Source: Takakia lepidozioides
Lineage: Eukaryota > Streptophyta > Takakiopsida > Takakiales > Takakiaceae
Direction of reading: 5' to 3'
Length of the DNA stretch: 64,000 nucleotides
Assembly: GCA_030704615.1 (NCBI GenBank)
Contig: CM060734.1
Coordinates: 59,164,042-59,228,041 of the forward strand
Shown here: in pieces, positions 43,246-55,663 of the stretch
Layout: each line of letters starts with the position of its first letter
How positions within the stretch are numbered: position 1 is the first letter of the stretch
Program-made: the position numbers and the translations under genes
The notes under the pieces: model-generated
What the model was told of the DNA's origin: nothing
Database searches by the model: none
What the model saw: the letters and a program-made list of their open reading frames with translations, nothing else

Positions 43246-43654
43246 TAGTGTTCGTACTCATTTCCCGTTACATTCATCCATTCTACATTCATTCATCCTG
43301 CATTCAAGAATCGTTCGCATTGTTCACACTCATCCATGTTATATTCTTCCATGCTACATTAATCCATATTGCATTCATCCAATCGATCGGCTGGATGTTA
43401 AAGATATAGTCTGCAATGATTGGAAATGGTAAAATATTCCGCGGAAATAGGCACCTACCTTCTGTTCGCGGTTATAGATCCGTGCCTTTGGAAATGACGT
43501 GACGTCAACCACGCTGGCGAGGACTGCTGATGTGACGTCACACCCGTGCACCAACGTGGCGACAACTGCTGACGTGGCGTAAGCCTAACTACGCTCACGT
43601 GCTCACACGCTCACCCGGCCAAGCTCACGCGGGGGAATGCGGAGGCATTCCCCC
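43246..43654. other. Non-coding stretch between the gypsy element and ELIP exon 1
   Basis: It contains several 'CATTCATCC' / 'CTACATTCATTCATCC' short repeats (43270-43385), several TGACGTCA-like palindromes (43497-43530) and, at the far end, a perfect 10-base inverted repeat 'GGGGGAATGC'-GGAG-'GCATTCCCCC' (43631-43654). ELIP homology starts directly after this hairpin. Confidence 0.6.
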
Positions 43655-44654
43655 AGCCTCGCACCGCACTCTTCCGGCAAGGGAGGTCAGTAACCTGGGA
43701 GACCTAACCGTGCGCTTCCTAGTTTGCTAAACCTAGTAGACTGGATAGGCAAAGCCTGCAGGCCTCCGAGCTGCGCAGTAGCAGTGCGCGACATTGTGGC
43801 TGCCATCTGCTCAAGTCACACAACAAATGCAGAGCTGCAAATGCTGGATCAAGTGAGGAGAGTGACTTGTTGAAGGTGACGAGCAAAGAAAGTGCAGACG
43901 GGGAATAGTAGTCGAAGAATGTTGCGGTGGATGTTGAGAAGAGTTGAGAGTTGGAGACGATGCGTTGCAGTGAGACAAGCACAAGTATATGTAAGGAGAG
44001 TGGGAGAGTCCGGTGACACCAACGTACTTTCCAGATCAGTTGGTTGACGTGTCACAGAGTAAGGAATCCAACACGCATAGTCTGTGCACTTTCACGAGAG
44101 TGAGAAAACGGACAATCCTCTCTCGACCGATGGATTCACTTTCGTTGCAAACATTTTCGCACGTATCCGCCCAGTTTTGCAGAGGCTGAATGTTGAGGAG
44201 GAGAGCGGCCATGTAGCGAGTAATACTTTACACGTGGCCCACCTCGCATTGCAATGATTGCTAATATCGACCGTCTCTCCATTTATGTCAGTCGGACAAG
44301 ATTTGCAAGAGCGTGGATGCTCCGTTCTGACTTGTTCTTTGGAGGGCGCTTGGAACAGACTCACCATCAGAAGGACGACACACGTGGCTTTACCGATCCG
44401 AAGGGGTGGTGAATATAAACCGGTGCGCATGAATGACTACGATAGCACCAGGTGTCATAGATACTTGTGATCCCACTGTCAAAGTATCTACCGCCGTTGT
44501 GAGCACCCAACTCCCACCCCTGCCTGTCAATCGGTGAATCTTAGGTTGATCAGCGGCAGTCTCCTTGTGTTTCAGCACTGGGCAGTTCAGAACTGTCCAG
44601 ATACATAGTACACAACGACTCCTGCAGCCATGGTGAAATTGCTCAAGGCTCATG
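43655..44654 (-). pseudogene. Broken ELIP copy: start of exon 1 and upstream region
   Basis: This matches 53354-54324 of the intact ELIP locus: the first ~50 codons of exon 1, the 5' UTR and ~0.7 kb of upstream sequence. Shared phrases include 'CTCGCACCGCACTCTTCCGG' and 'GACATTGTGGCTGCCATCTG'. The remainder of exon 1 is missing to the left, where a hairpin and the gypsy insertion begin. A short 9-base deletion and scattered changes are seen in the coding part. The homology also covers a divergent ATG at 44630 on the other strand. Confidence 0.85.
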
Positions 44655-44701
44655 GGTCTGAGGTAGCAGTCAAGGGCAATTTGCAGGAGATGTTTCAATA
44701 G
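44630..44701 (+). CDS. Short divergent open frame upstream of the broken ELIP copy
   Basis: A 23-codon frame starting 'MVKLLKAHGSEVAVKGN'. The first nine codons are conserved at the intact locus (54290-54316), after which homology breaks off. It could be the first exon of a gene divergent from ELIP or only part of the duplicated upstream region. No family was recognised. Confidence 0.25.
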   Translation: MVKLLKAHGSEVAVKGNLQEMFQ

Positions 44702-44767
44702 CAGCACAGCAACCTGCATTGGATCACTCTTTAAAAAGGTATCTGCCGCACCTCAACACACCTCAGC

Positions 44768-44852
44768 ACCTGGTTTGATTTGGTTGTTACTGAAGTCCTC
44801 TGCCTGAGCTGATCGCCCTGCACGGCCAAGAAGGTTTGACACGATGCAGGTG
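44768..44852 (-). pseudogene. PPR gene fragment (E-region)
   Basis: Minus-strand translation gives 'CIVSNLLGRAGRSAQAEDFS' then 'NNQIKP'. This matches the 'CMVDLLGRAGRLDEAEDLIN' region of the PPR genes in this window. It is an isolated fragment, like the one at 23177-23297. Confidence 0.65.
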
Positions 44853-44879
44853 TGAGGCCATAATCTTGGCGCCGGATCT

Positions 44880-46657
44880 AACGGTGTAAGATGTGGAGCG
44901 GCTTTTTCTTTCCTTGAACATTGTAGTGATGTACTTAGCTAGTGAACTGGGTAAGCAAATGTACTCCGAGTAGTTACATATGAGTTACGTCTATATCATG
45001 GGCAAGTTATTGTTGAGATACGTAAACTACTACTTATAGCAAACGCCCCAACATCTAAAGTTGATGTTCCAATACAGTGAGATTTGTTCCAAGGAGATGT
45101 ACTTCCTGGAATTCAAAGATTGATATTAGGGGGCCACCACCTCATTAACATACGAGCAAATTACCTGCATGGATAAGGACTTAGAACTTTTTTTGGCTCA
45201 GGAAATTTACAACTACCTCCATGCAGGTAGTTACAGCATTTCCTGCATGAAGGTAGTTGTAAAAATAGGCTGAAGTACCTTCATGCAAAAACAATCACAA
45301 ACTACCTATAGAGATAGTCAACGCCTACCACTACATCAAGCAGGAACAGGAAATGGAAGCCACAACCTCTAGGGTAGCAGCAGTATCCTCTTAAGTAGGA
45401 CTACTATCTCAGCCTTACCGCCAACCTATCGTTTATTGGCAATATAACAAAAACAGGGTAATAGACCTAAGAGTTAACCTGTTGGTCCTATCTGCATGCT
45501 ACTTTTTCCCCAAAAACTTGCCTGTCCTACGAAGGACCACCCTTAATACAAGAGTTGAGTATCATCCCACATCTCACTGAAAAGCACAGTGGTCCTTGAA
45601 GTGACAAGACCCAAGGGTATCACAGCCAAAGGAGGACTAGTCAAGTATATCTTCACTTATCCCTTAGTTTGGTGTAGTTTTATTGGCTCTGTTGTAGAGA
45701 GAGACTTTGCAACATGTTGAAGTCAACGGAGAAAATGTGGTCAAAGGACCTTACACCGTGTCAAGGCTCGGATTGGTGTGTTGTGCTGACTCATGCCCCT
45801 CACCCTTACCTCTTATGTTTTAAGCAAGAGAGCCCATCGCCGTTTTAGGCTTGTTGAGCTGACATGCCTCACCCATAACTTCTTGGGTCCAAATTTGAGA
45901 TATTGGACAATCACTGGAAGTAAGAGATTGAGATAAAGAAAATATGGATTAACTTTAGAGTCGATGCAGCTCATGTAGTTATTGAGAACACTGGGAGTCA
46001 TGCTAGCAATCAGCACCTGCTTCCTGGGGCGCTAGTAGTATCGCTGGTCGTTGCATGAAACTATGCACAATTGTTACTATGTAGTTGTTTCGTATGTGCT
46101 TCCAAATCTGGTCTCAAACTGTAGGCAATTGTTCCGAAGTGGGTGGAGTAGGTTGACTGTCCCCCAACCTTGAACTCCAACATGAACAAACCGATGTTTT
46201 AGTGTGAGGCAGTCGTGCAAATCCAATTCATGCCGCATGGGATTAGATCTTGGTGGGTTACGGCTAGTTTTCAACAATATTCATGAAGCAGCACCACAAG
46301 AAACATAAAAACATGTCCAATTTAAGATACTAAAGAAAGTTGTGCACAAGGGCTGCCCCTCAAGGTCGTTATGAATCCTATTCACTTTCCTTCGGAGAAG
46401 CTCCACCACCTACACCAGAATTAGGATAGCACTCTGATTTCCTCCCAAGTCAGTAAAAATACCCCCTGCTCCAGTCAAGTGCAATCATGTGCTGACTTCC
46501 CACCTAGACCCCATTGCCATTTCCTGTGAATATGCCAAAGGAAATGCCCTCAACAGTACATCAAGGTCAATATTCTCAGGAAATGGTGGATAATCTGAGC
46601 AACTACACAGATCAAAGAATGAAGCAAGCACTCGCACATTTCCAGAAGAACGTAGTT
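44880..46657. other. Interval without recognised genes
   Basis: No coding region could be supported. There is a local repeat of 'CTACCTCCATGCAGGTAGTT'-like sequence with inverted character at 45210-45290. Nothing else stands out. Confidence 0.35.
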
Positions 46658-49600
46658 TCACCAGTAATCCCCACAAGAACAAACCCCATCTTCAAAGTGG
46701 TGAAAGCGGTTAGCGTCCCGTACCACAATTGCTCGGCCAACAATCTTTGAGATGAACTTAGTGGAGGTATGGCAGTCACCACACACCCCAAGATTCTTGA
46801 TGAGACGGAGAGGCGTACTAGGGGCCGTGCTGATCAGCCCAAAACCAATGGCCAGCTTCTCACTGTGGTGGCAAAGAGCAAAATCCTTTTGCTCCTCCCC
46901 CACATCAGGCAATACAAAGCGCATGTCAGGCACATACCCTGCCTCCTTCATCTGCCCAGACAATCTTCGCAGCTCAGCATGGATTTCCACAATTTTGGGA
47001 TGCAATTTGTCACCCACAACAAAGGTGTGCACCCTGTTGCCCACCTCAATGCAGCAGTGACCTGGCTCCTTACTAGCCCCTCTGACCATCATCATTTTTC
47101 TCACCTTTGCACTATCGTCCCACCTGCCAGCTGCACCATAGATGTTTGATAGCAGCACATAGGTCGCAGCATCCCCTTCATCCCACTTGAGAATAGATGT
47201 TGCCGCACGTTCAGCCATTTCCACATTGCCATGGATGCTGCAGGCACCAAGCAAGGCCGTCCAAACCACAGCATCCGGTTTGATTGGCATTTTATTAATG
47301 AGGTCCTCTGCCTCATCCAATCGCCCCGCACGTCCAAGAAGGTCCACCATGCAGCCAAAGTGTTTTACTGTCGGAGTGACACCATGATCTTGACTCAGGG
47401 AATCAAAGTAGCGTCTTCCTTCATCCAGTAGGCCAACATGCCTGCATGCAGAGAGAACAGATATAAAGGTGATACTGTCCGGCTTCAAGCCTTCCATTTG
47501 CATTCCTTCAAATAATTGCAGGGCCTCCCTATGACAAGGGCATATCCTGCAATCATCCCGTTCCAGGACACCACATCTCGTTCAGCCATATTGTCGAACA
47601 CTCCCTTTGCATCTTCAATGCTTCCACATTTGGCATACATGTCCACCAACGCAGTGTTCAGAATGACATCTGGTACGATTCCAGCTCTTACGATGTCACC
47701 ATGAACCTCTTTGCCCTTTTCCAGAGCTGCCAGGCTTGCACAGGCATTGCAAATGCAAACAAATGTGATGTGGTCGGGCTTCACTGCTTCCCGCCTCATT
47801 TGCTCATAGGTCTCCAAAGCCTCCATCCCGCACCCCTGTTGTGCATATCCTGTGATCATCGCATTCCACGACACCACATCTCGTTCAGCCATATTGTCAA
47901 ACACTCGCTTTGCGTCCTTGATGCACCCACATTTGGCATACATGTCCACGAGGGTATTGTTCAGAATGACATCTGGTACAACTCCAGCTTTGACAATGTC
48001 ACCATGGACCTCTTTGCCCTTTTCTGGGGCTGCCAGGCTCGCACACGCATTGCAAACACAAATAAATGTGATGTGCTTGGGCATCACCCCTTCCCGCCTC
48101 ATTTGCTCATAGGCCTCCAGAGCCTCCATCCCATGCCCCTGTTGTGCATATCCTGCGATCATCGCGTTCCATGACACCACATCTCGTTCAGCCATATTGT
48201 CGAACACTCCCTTTGCATCTTCAATGCTCCCACATTTGGCATACATGTCCACCAGGGCAGTGTTCAGAATGACCTCTGGTACAATTCCAGCTCTGACAAT
48301 GTCAATATGGACCGCTTTGCCCTTTTTTAGGGCTCCCAGGCTCGCACACGCATTGCAAACGCAAACAAATGTGATGTGGTTGGGTTTCATCCCTTCCCCC
48401 ATCATTTGCTCGTAGGTCTCCAGAGCCTCCATCCCGCGCCCCTGCTGCGCGTATCCTGCGATCATCGCACTCCATGACACCACATCTCGTTCAGCCATAA
48501 TGTCAAACACCCCCTTTGCATCTTCAATGCTCCCACATTTGGCATACATGTCCACCAGGGCAGTGTTGAGAACGATATCTGGTACAATCCCAGCTTTGAC
48601 GATCTCACCATGGACCTCTTTGCCCTTTTCCAGGGCTGCCAGTCTCGCACACGCATTACAAACGCAAATGTGCATATCCTGTGATCATCGCATTCCACGA
48701 CACCACATCTCGTTTAGCCATATTGTCGAACACTCCCTTTGCATCCTTGATGCACCCACATTTGGCATACATGTCCACGAGGGTATTGCTCAGAATGACA
48801 TCTGGTACAATTCCAGCTCTGACAATGTCCCCATGGATCTCTTTACCTTTTTCCAGGGCTGCCAGGCTCGCACATGCATTGCAAACACAAACAAATGTGA
48901 CGTGCTTGGGCTTCACCCCTTCCCACATCATTTGCTCGTATGTCTCCAAAGCCTCCATCCCGCGCCCCAGCTTTGCATACCCTGCGATCATTGCGTTCCA
49001 CGACACCACATCCCGTTCAGACATATTGTTGAACACCCCCTTTGCATCTTCAATGCTCCCACTTTTGGCATACATGTCCACCAGGGCAGTGTTGAGAATC
49101 ACATCTGGTATGATCTCACCATGGACCTCTTTCCCCTTTTCCAGGGCTGCCAGGCTCGCAAACGCAAACAAACGTGATGTGGTTGGGTTTCACCCCTTCC
49201 CGCATCATTTGCTCATATGTCTCCAAAGCATTCCTACCACACCCATGCTTGGTAAATCCTGCCATCATTATTTTCCACGAGACCAAACATCGTTGAGGCA
49301 TTCTGTTGAACATTTGCTGAGCATCCACGATGCTCCCACACTTGACATACATGTTGACAAGGATGTTGTGTAGAAAAACGTTTGGCTTGAATCCACTTTG
49401 GATAATTTGAGCATGCACCTGCTTTCCAGCTTCCAGGCCTTTAATCTTGATGCACTTGAGCAAGAGACAGACGTAAGTATCTGAATCTGCTGAAATGCCT
49501 CCTCGGTGTAAAGCCTGTAGAGACTCTTTCAGTCGCCCTGCCTCGCATAGCATCCTCACATGCCCAGAAGAGGCATTGTGGACTCTCTCCCTTGGTCCTC

Positions 49601-49778
49601 TTTTGGAAGCTGTGGTCATGGTAGAGGTGCCTGATTCTACCAACTGTGCTTCCACTGCCACTGCTGCTTCCAGTTGACCATCAACCCATGCAGGTTTCCT
49701 GTAGCTATTGATCCACAGGGAATCAAAGGTAATTTTGTGCTTGAAATCCAGCCCTCTTGGATGAATCTGGACCCACAC
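46658..49778 (-). pseudogene. PPR-DYW RNA-editing factor with three frameshifts
   Basis: Minus-strand PLS-class PPR gene, read in four consecutive frames: 49778-49160, 49171-48656, 48675-47485 and 47503-46658. Repeats such as 'NTALVDMYAKCGSIEDAKGV' and 'ERDVVSWNAMIAGYAQQ' lead to E and E+ ('KEPGHCCIEVGNRVHTFVVG') and a complete DYW deaminase domain. That domain has 'HHSEKLAIGFGL' (HxE zinc/catalytic motif), 'GVCGDCHTSTKFIS' (CxxC) and the C-terminal 'CSCGDYW'. It would edit specific cytidines in organellar RNA. Breaks: an 11-base deletion near 49160, a ~80-base deletion near 48665 (both between similar repeat sequences) and a small indel near 47515. The DYW part is undamaged, so assembly error should be excluded before calling it dead. 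Confidence 0.85.
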
Positions 49779-51970
49779 TCCATCCCTGCTCCTTCAGCCC
49801 TGCCTCTGCAAAATCCATGTATAGATCCTCGCCATGTCGCTGGCAGCTGACAATGACAACCTAGATTTGTTCTAGCAGACACCCCAACCTATGCTGAATT
49901 GCTCCCTGGAGGGGAGAGCATGACAATTTCATACAAAGCTTTGCATTGCATCTTGTTGTCTTCTTCTCTCTGTAATCTAACAGGCATTCACCTTTTTGCC
50001 GCGATTGTCCCACCATTGACTGCGGTCGGAAAAATATTTATTCCAATGCTTCTCCTTGTCTCTGTTGTCTGTTTTTGGATGCTTTCCTGTTGCCACATTG
50101 GCAGTAACATGTCAAACTCACTGAAACCACCATAGATCCACCCAACTAGCTTACCTGCAGAATTCAACATGAAAAAAGGACAATTCTGATAAGAGGGAAA
50201 AACAGGCTGAAATTTGTTGAAGAAGAAAGTGCCCTCACCACATTGTCCTTGACCTTGTGTCATGAAAGCAGGTAGCTTTTCTTTCACCCATGGAGAATTC
50301 AACCGACCATCAACCCAAAAGGACGTCTTGGCTGTGTTGCTTGTGTCTGTAGTCAAATGATCTCGGATTGGTCTGTGAGGAGAACCACCACGTGCAGCTG
50401 AGAAGCCACTCGGCCTCCTAAGACCAAGCTGACTTTCTAAATACCTTGTAAACTAAGCACCAGGGAAAATACCAAATCATACTACTAACAGGAAGAGTCC
50501 ACATTTGCAGGATGGACAAACTTCTGCACTGCATATATTAAAAAAGCCACACCTTGCAATTGCGGTTGTCCCACCATTGTGAAGGATCTGTAAAAAGTTC
50601 AGGCCAGCTCTGCTCCATGCTCCACAGTAGACCTTTGTGCCGAAAAATCCAATAGAATCACATTTTGACAAGTTCCTTTATGGAGGAGCGCTAATGCGCT
50701 TTCAACAACATTCGTGCGAGTCAATTTCAGCTCCATGGACTACACCCAATCCGAACATGTCCAAACTCACACAGATGCTAAACCAGCTTATGTCTGTAGT
50801 CTGGAGATTTTGGAGTGGTCTGTGAAAACGAACAGGGAGCAACTGAGAAGCCACAGTTCTCAACCCTCCCAAGGACCTTGCAACTCCAGGGACAAGACCT
50901 CGCGCATCCTACTTTCATGCCCTGCTCAGGAAGAACAACCTACGCTACGGACAGTAAAAGCAGTTTTGTAGAGCAAAGCGAGAGTCTAAAGAAAGCTCAC
51001 CTTGTCAAGGCTTCTGTCCCACCATTCTAAAGCGTCGTTAAAGAACTTCTGCCATGCTCCAGCGTTGACCTACGCGCCAGATATACCGATTATCGGTCTT
51101 GTCTAACGATCCCGTACGCTTTCTTGCTTCTTTGCCCAGAGTACACTCGTTCTGCTGAATTGCGCAATAGACAATTCCGAGCCTGGATCCGGCGGCGCAT
51201 ACATACAACACAGCGCCCCCCTAAAGGAAACCGCCCAGTGTTTCGTGTTATTACCTAATTTGAATGGCATCCCTGAAGGCGCCATAGCCACCACATGCAA
51301 GGGACTCCGTCCTCTACGCATCCCCGCTTTCAGCTCCACAGCCCAGTCTTCTAATCCGCTGCCAGATGCGAGGCCTCTCGCATGACCTAAGCGAAAGGAC
51401 AGTACCTTGGGTATGGAGTGGACATACTCGTGCAAGAGAAGGCGGGAAGACGCTGCCATCCCCGCCTGTGAGTGAGAAGGAGGCAGAAAGGATGTCCCCG
51501 ATGCACGAACCGAGCATGCTCCTCTCCATCAACCTGTTAGAATTGAGCAAGAACATGAACAAGAACTAAAGTCTTGGTCACTTCCACTACGGTGACCATC
51601 CACCTTCTAAAGGTGAGTTAAACAAGTTAGTCTCTTAGACTTCTAACCCTTTGGCCTTCAAGACTCTTAGTCTTCTAGATATGTTTAATTACTTCTAACA
51701 CAACCCACATGCAAGCTTGCGTCCTCACTGTCTGTGTAGCATCGTTTGACGCAGAGCTAGGAAAGGCAACTGTTGCAAAGTATGTAATACGTTGTCTCGA
51801 TTGGCCTTGCTATCTTGGAAGGGTTCTTTTCAATGCCTTGCTCAATGAAAGCTGCTGCGAGGGGATTGGAAACCCACTCTGATGTAGGAAAAAAATTAAG
51901 AGTGCACTGTATGACCAGTTGGTGCATGGAAAGGATCAGCCCACCCTCGGTTTTCACATCGACATTCTCT
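49779..51970. other. Interval without recognised genes
   Basis: No gene could be supported. The phrase 'TGTCCCACCATT' recurs at about 50007, 50567 and 51017 in similar context ('GCGGTTGTCCCACCATTG' and relatives), which hints at a diverged ~500-base repeat. Short frames show no motif. Confidence 0.35.
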
Positions 51971-52267
51971 TCTGAATCCATGCTATGATCTTCGAGGTGC
52001 ATTTTATATGCATCACGGAAGTTCACATCTCAACGAGTGCAGCTGACAACCCAAATAACACAAGCTGGCGGAGCTCAATTGATATATTTAAATGTAGTCA
52101 TGGGAAGTAAAAGAATGTCGGACTTTACAAATACAAGTGTCAAATGTCGAGTCCCAGCATTTCTCTACAGAATGTCCACAATTTGGACAATAGAAAATCC
52201 TCGGATTACGCATCAATCTGTACAGTGTACATCGTCCCGATGATTACTAAGTCTGATGGCTTGCAAG

Positions 52268-53507
52268 TTATATTTGTCCGAAGACGGGGGCATGGAGGTA
52301 CAGCTCGGTGACGATGAGAGAGAAGAACCCGATCATGGCAAGACGACCATTCCAGCGCTCAGCCCTGGCGTTGAAGGGACCGAAGCTTCGGGCGTCGGTG
52401 GATTCTCCATTCATGATTGGCACCAAGGACGCGTATGTGAGCAGTTGCACAGCAATCAAGAAATATATGAGGCCGGTAGTTCCGGGGTTGAACAACTGCT
52501 CCGGCACTGTCAATCCGGTCATCTTCTCCGCAACAGCCGCCCACACGAATCCCACCATAGCCTGCAATGTGCCACCGAAAGAGCTTTCAGCTATAGACCT
52601 TACTGTATAGAAACAAACTGGATCGCAGAAACTGTAAGCATTAACTGTGTCAAGCATTGATGTCAGACGGGTGTAATTTATTCAGCTATGTACGAACCTA
52701 GCACTTCTGCTGGATTTGATCACAGGAGTCGATCTGAGAATCCACATCTTCCTTGCAGTGATCCATTTGAATTGGTAATTAACTTGTGGAAACCGTTGCG
52801 CACACTAAATGATTTTAGGAATCACGATCCAAAATTTTTAAGTGAAGTCTGCATCTTTTGTCATGCTCAAAACCAACTTCCCGCTCCACTATCCCGCGTG
52901 CATATAATGTGGGTGTCTATAGAAGATGGAAGTGAAAGTTTGAAGATCGACGGAAGATTCAATGTTGACCTTCATGTTGAGAAGTCGGTCGTAAAAGAGG
53001 CGATTACAGTCACTACATAAAGCTCTAGACAGTTCATCGGGACACCGCTGAATTGTGAGGGACTAGAGACGAGGACAGCTTAAAAAGACAGCTTACCAAA
53101 CGTCCATTGATTGTCTCGGGTGCGGCTCCATCGAAGGCAAACACGCTTGAAAATCCCTTGCTTCCTGTCTCGGGCCTCCTCTCCACTTCAGGGCGTGGAT
53201 AGAGCGACCCAGAGTTTGGCGTCGCTCCAAACACTGACCGCTTCTCCGATTCATTAGTTTCTTGGTTGGTAAGTATCTCATCCCCGGTAATGTCTTTCTT
53301 GGTGACCTTGTCGACTGCGTCCTTCACACCTGCCAATGGTCCCTCACCAGCCTCGCACCGCACTCTTCCGGCAAGGGAGGTCAGTAACCTGGGAGATCCT
53401 GCAGCTAACCGTGCGCTTCCTCGTTTGCTAAACCTAGTGGACTGGATAGGCAATGCCTGGAGGCCTCCAAGCTGCGCAGTAGCAGTGCGCGACATTGTGG
53501 CTGCCAT
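52268..53507 (-). CDS. ELIP: Early light-induced protein (ELIP), chloroplast
   Basis: A two-exon minus-strand gene: exon 1 53507-53097 (137 codons), intron 53096-52562 (535 bases, GT-AG), exon 2 52561-52268 (97 codons plus stop), giving 234 residues. ELIPs are thylakoid proteins of the light-harvesting superfamily. They are induced by high light, cold or drying and are thought to bind free chlorophyll and carotenoids. The first ~50 residues are Ser/Arg/Ala-rich and suit a transit peptide. The splice joins 'APETINGRL' to 'AMVGFVWAAVAEKM', restoring the first chlorophyll-binding helix (ExxNGRxAM). A middle helix ('TGLIYFLIAVQLLTYASLV') and the third helix ('AERWNGRLAMIGFFSLIVTE') follow. No defects were seen. 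A broken copy of the locus lies at 25.6-44.7 kb. Confidence 0.9.
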
Positions 53508-54316
53508 CTGCTCAAGTCAGACAACAAATGCAGAGCTGCAAATGCTGGATCGAGGCAGGTAAGTGAGGAGAGTGACTTGTTGAAGGTGACGAGCAGAGAA
53601 AGTGCAGACGGGGAGTAGCAGTCGAAGAATGTTGCGGTGGATGTTGAGAAGAGTCGATGCGTTGCAGTGAGACAAGCACAAGTATATGTAAGTAGAGTGT
53701 GAGGAACCGGTGACACCAACGTACTTTCCAGATCACTTGGTTGACGTGTCACGGAGTAAGGAATCCAACACGCACAGTGTGTGCACTTTCACGAGAGTGA
53801 GAAAACGGACGGTCCTGTCTCGATCGATGGATTCACTTTCGTTGCAAACATTTTCACACGTATCCGCCCAGTTTTGCAGAGGCTGAATGTTGAGGAGGAG
53901 AGCGGCCACGTAGCGTGTAATACTTTACACGTGGCCCGCCCCGCATTTTAGTGATTGCTGGACTGTCTCTCCAGTTATGAAATGTGGGTTGCAGTAGCCC
54001 CCATTTGTAGGGTTTGTTGCGTGGATGCTTGTGTTCTGATTCGTTGTTTGGAGCACAGCTCGCTTGGCTTGATAGAAAGAGGTCAGATCTCGGAACGCTC
54101 ACCAACACAGCAACGACACACGTGCTTTACCGATCCAAAGGGGTGGTGAATATAAACCGGTGCTCATGAACGGCTACGATAGCGCCATAGATACTTGTGA
54201 TCCCACTGATCAGCGGCAGTTTGCTTTAGTTTTTCAACATTGGCAATTCAGTACTGTCCGATACATAGTACACAACGACTCCTGCAGCCATGGTGAAATT
54301 GCTCAAGGCTCATGTT

Positions 54317-54963
54317 AACCGGCCAAGCACAAGGTGCTTATAACTCAGTCCCTAGTGGGAAATGTACCCATGAATAGATATTCCCTTGGAGATAGAATGC
54401 ATAGATCTAGAATGGGAAGTTATGTCCTCGGGACTTGAATGCAAAGGGAAATAAGGAGGGAAATAAATAGTCTAGGGACTTCAAAGAGGAAGATTCTATC
54501 TTAAAATGCATAGGGAAAGAAAGAGGGAAATTATATTCTAGGGATTTCAAGGAGGGAAGTGACTTGAATGCAAAGGGAAAAAGTCCGGGAAATAAATATA
54601 GTCTAGGGACTTCAAGAGGGGAAATTACATCCTAAAATGCACAGGGAAAGAAAGAGGGAATTATATTAGAGGGATTTCAAGGAGGGAAGTGACTTGAATG
54701 CAAAGGGAAAAAGTCTGGGAAATAAATATAGTCTAGGGACTTCAACAGGGGAAATCACATCCTAAAATGCAAAGAAAGAGGGAAATTATATTAGAGGGAT
54801 TTCAAGGAGGGAAGTGACTTGAATGCAAAGGGAAAAAGTCCGGGAAATAAATATAGTCTAGGGACTTCAACAGGGAAAATCACATCCTAAAATGCATAGG
54901 GAAAGAAAGAGGGAATTATATTAGAGGCATTTCAAGGAGGGAAATGACTTGAATGCAAAAGGG
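54317..54963. repeat. ~130-base minisatellite (GGGAAATAAAGAGGG type), left part
   Basis: A purine-rich tandem array. Clear unit starts ('GACTTGAATGCAAAGGGAAA') are at 54561, 54691, 54816 and 54946, so the unit is 125-130 bases. Other recurring phrases are 'AATATAGTCTAGGGACTTCA' and 'TCCTAAAATGCATAGGGAAA'. The array is interrupted at about 54963 by LINE-C and continues at 63313. Confidence 0.9.
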
Positions 54964-55663
54964 AGAACAGGACGAGTGATGGAGGCCGAGGAAGACGAGC
55001 TCCGCGTCCCACGGTGAGGGCATCGGCTTCGCAGGCTGCCTCCGAGACTCCATCACCATAAGTTTAAGACCTCAAGCAACCTCGTACAGGGCACCTTCCA
55101 TGAACCATGGCATCATTCTGCTTATCATTATCCCAAAACTCGCACTGGATGGCTCCCTCAAATCGCTTCTTTTGAATCGTCTTCCAGATGAACTCGTCCT
55201 TATTCATCCTCGCGACATGCGTGGAAGTCACATCTCTTAACTTCCCTTAAAGCACCGCCGCCAAGCCCCCAAGACTCCTTACCACTTCACCTGGAAAAGC
55301 CCCCCTCTTCCAATCACTAAAAGACGCAGGCCACCCAAGTAATGATCCCCGACAAAAACTAGCTACAGCCACCACACAGCCACCCTCACTAATCAAACCA
55401 TTGTCTACCCAACTGCTCCCTCCGCTAGACTGATCAGCACCACCCTTGGCGGATCTTCGCTCCGTCTTAAGTTTCATCTTCGTTATCACCCTCGCTTCAG
55501 CTGCTGATCTTCATCGCTTCAGCCATCACTACTCTAGACAGCGATTCTAGTGCTTGTTACTCTACCCATTCAATCTCTAATTCTCTCTCCCCCGTAGTCT
55601 CCTTCTCTCTCACTTAACGCCTTTTACTCTCCATCTCTTTCAGCTCCAGTCCCCAATTGCTCC

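Noticed and set aside
43246-43630. CRISPR-like or centromeric array from the CATTCATCC repeats
   Set aside because: Repeats are short, irregular and few, in a plant nuclear context. No array structure.
52688-53020. Plus-strand 110-codon frame inside the ELIP intron
   Set aside because: No motif, and it lies within the intron that cleanly joins the two ELIP exons.
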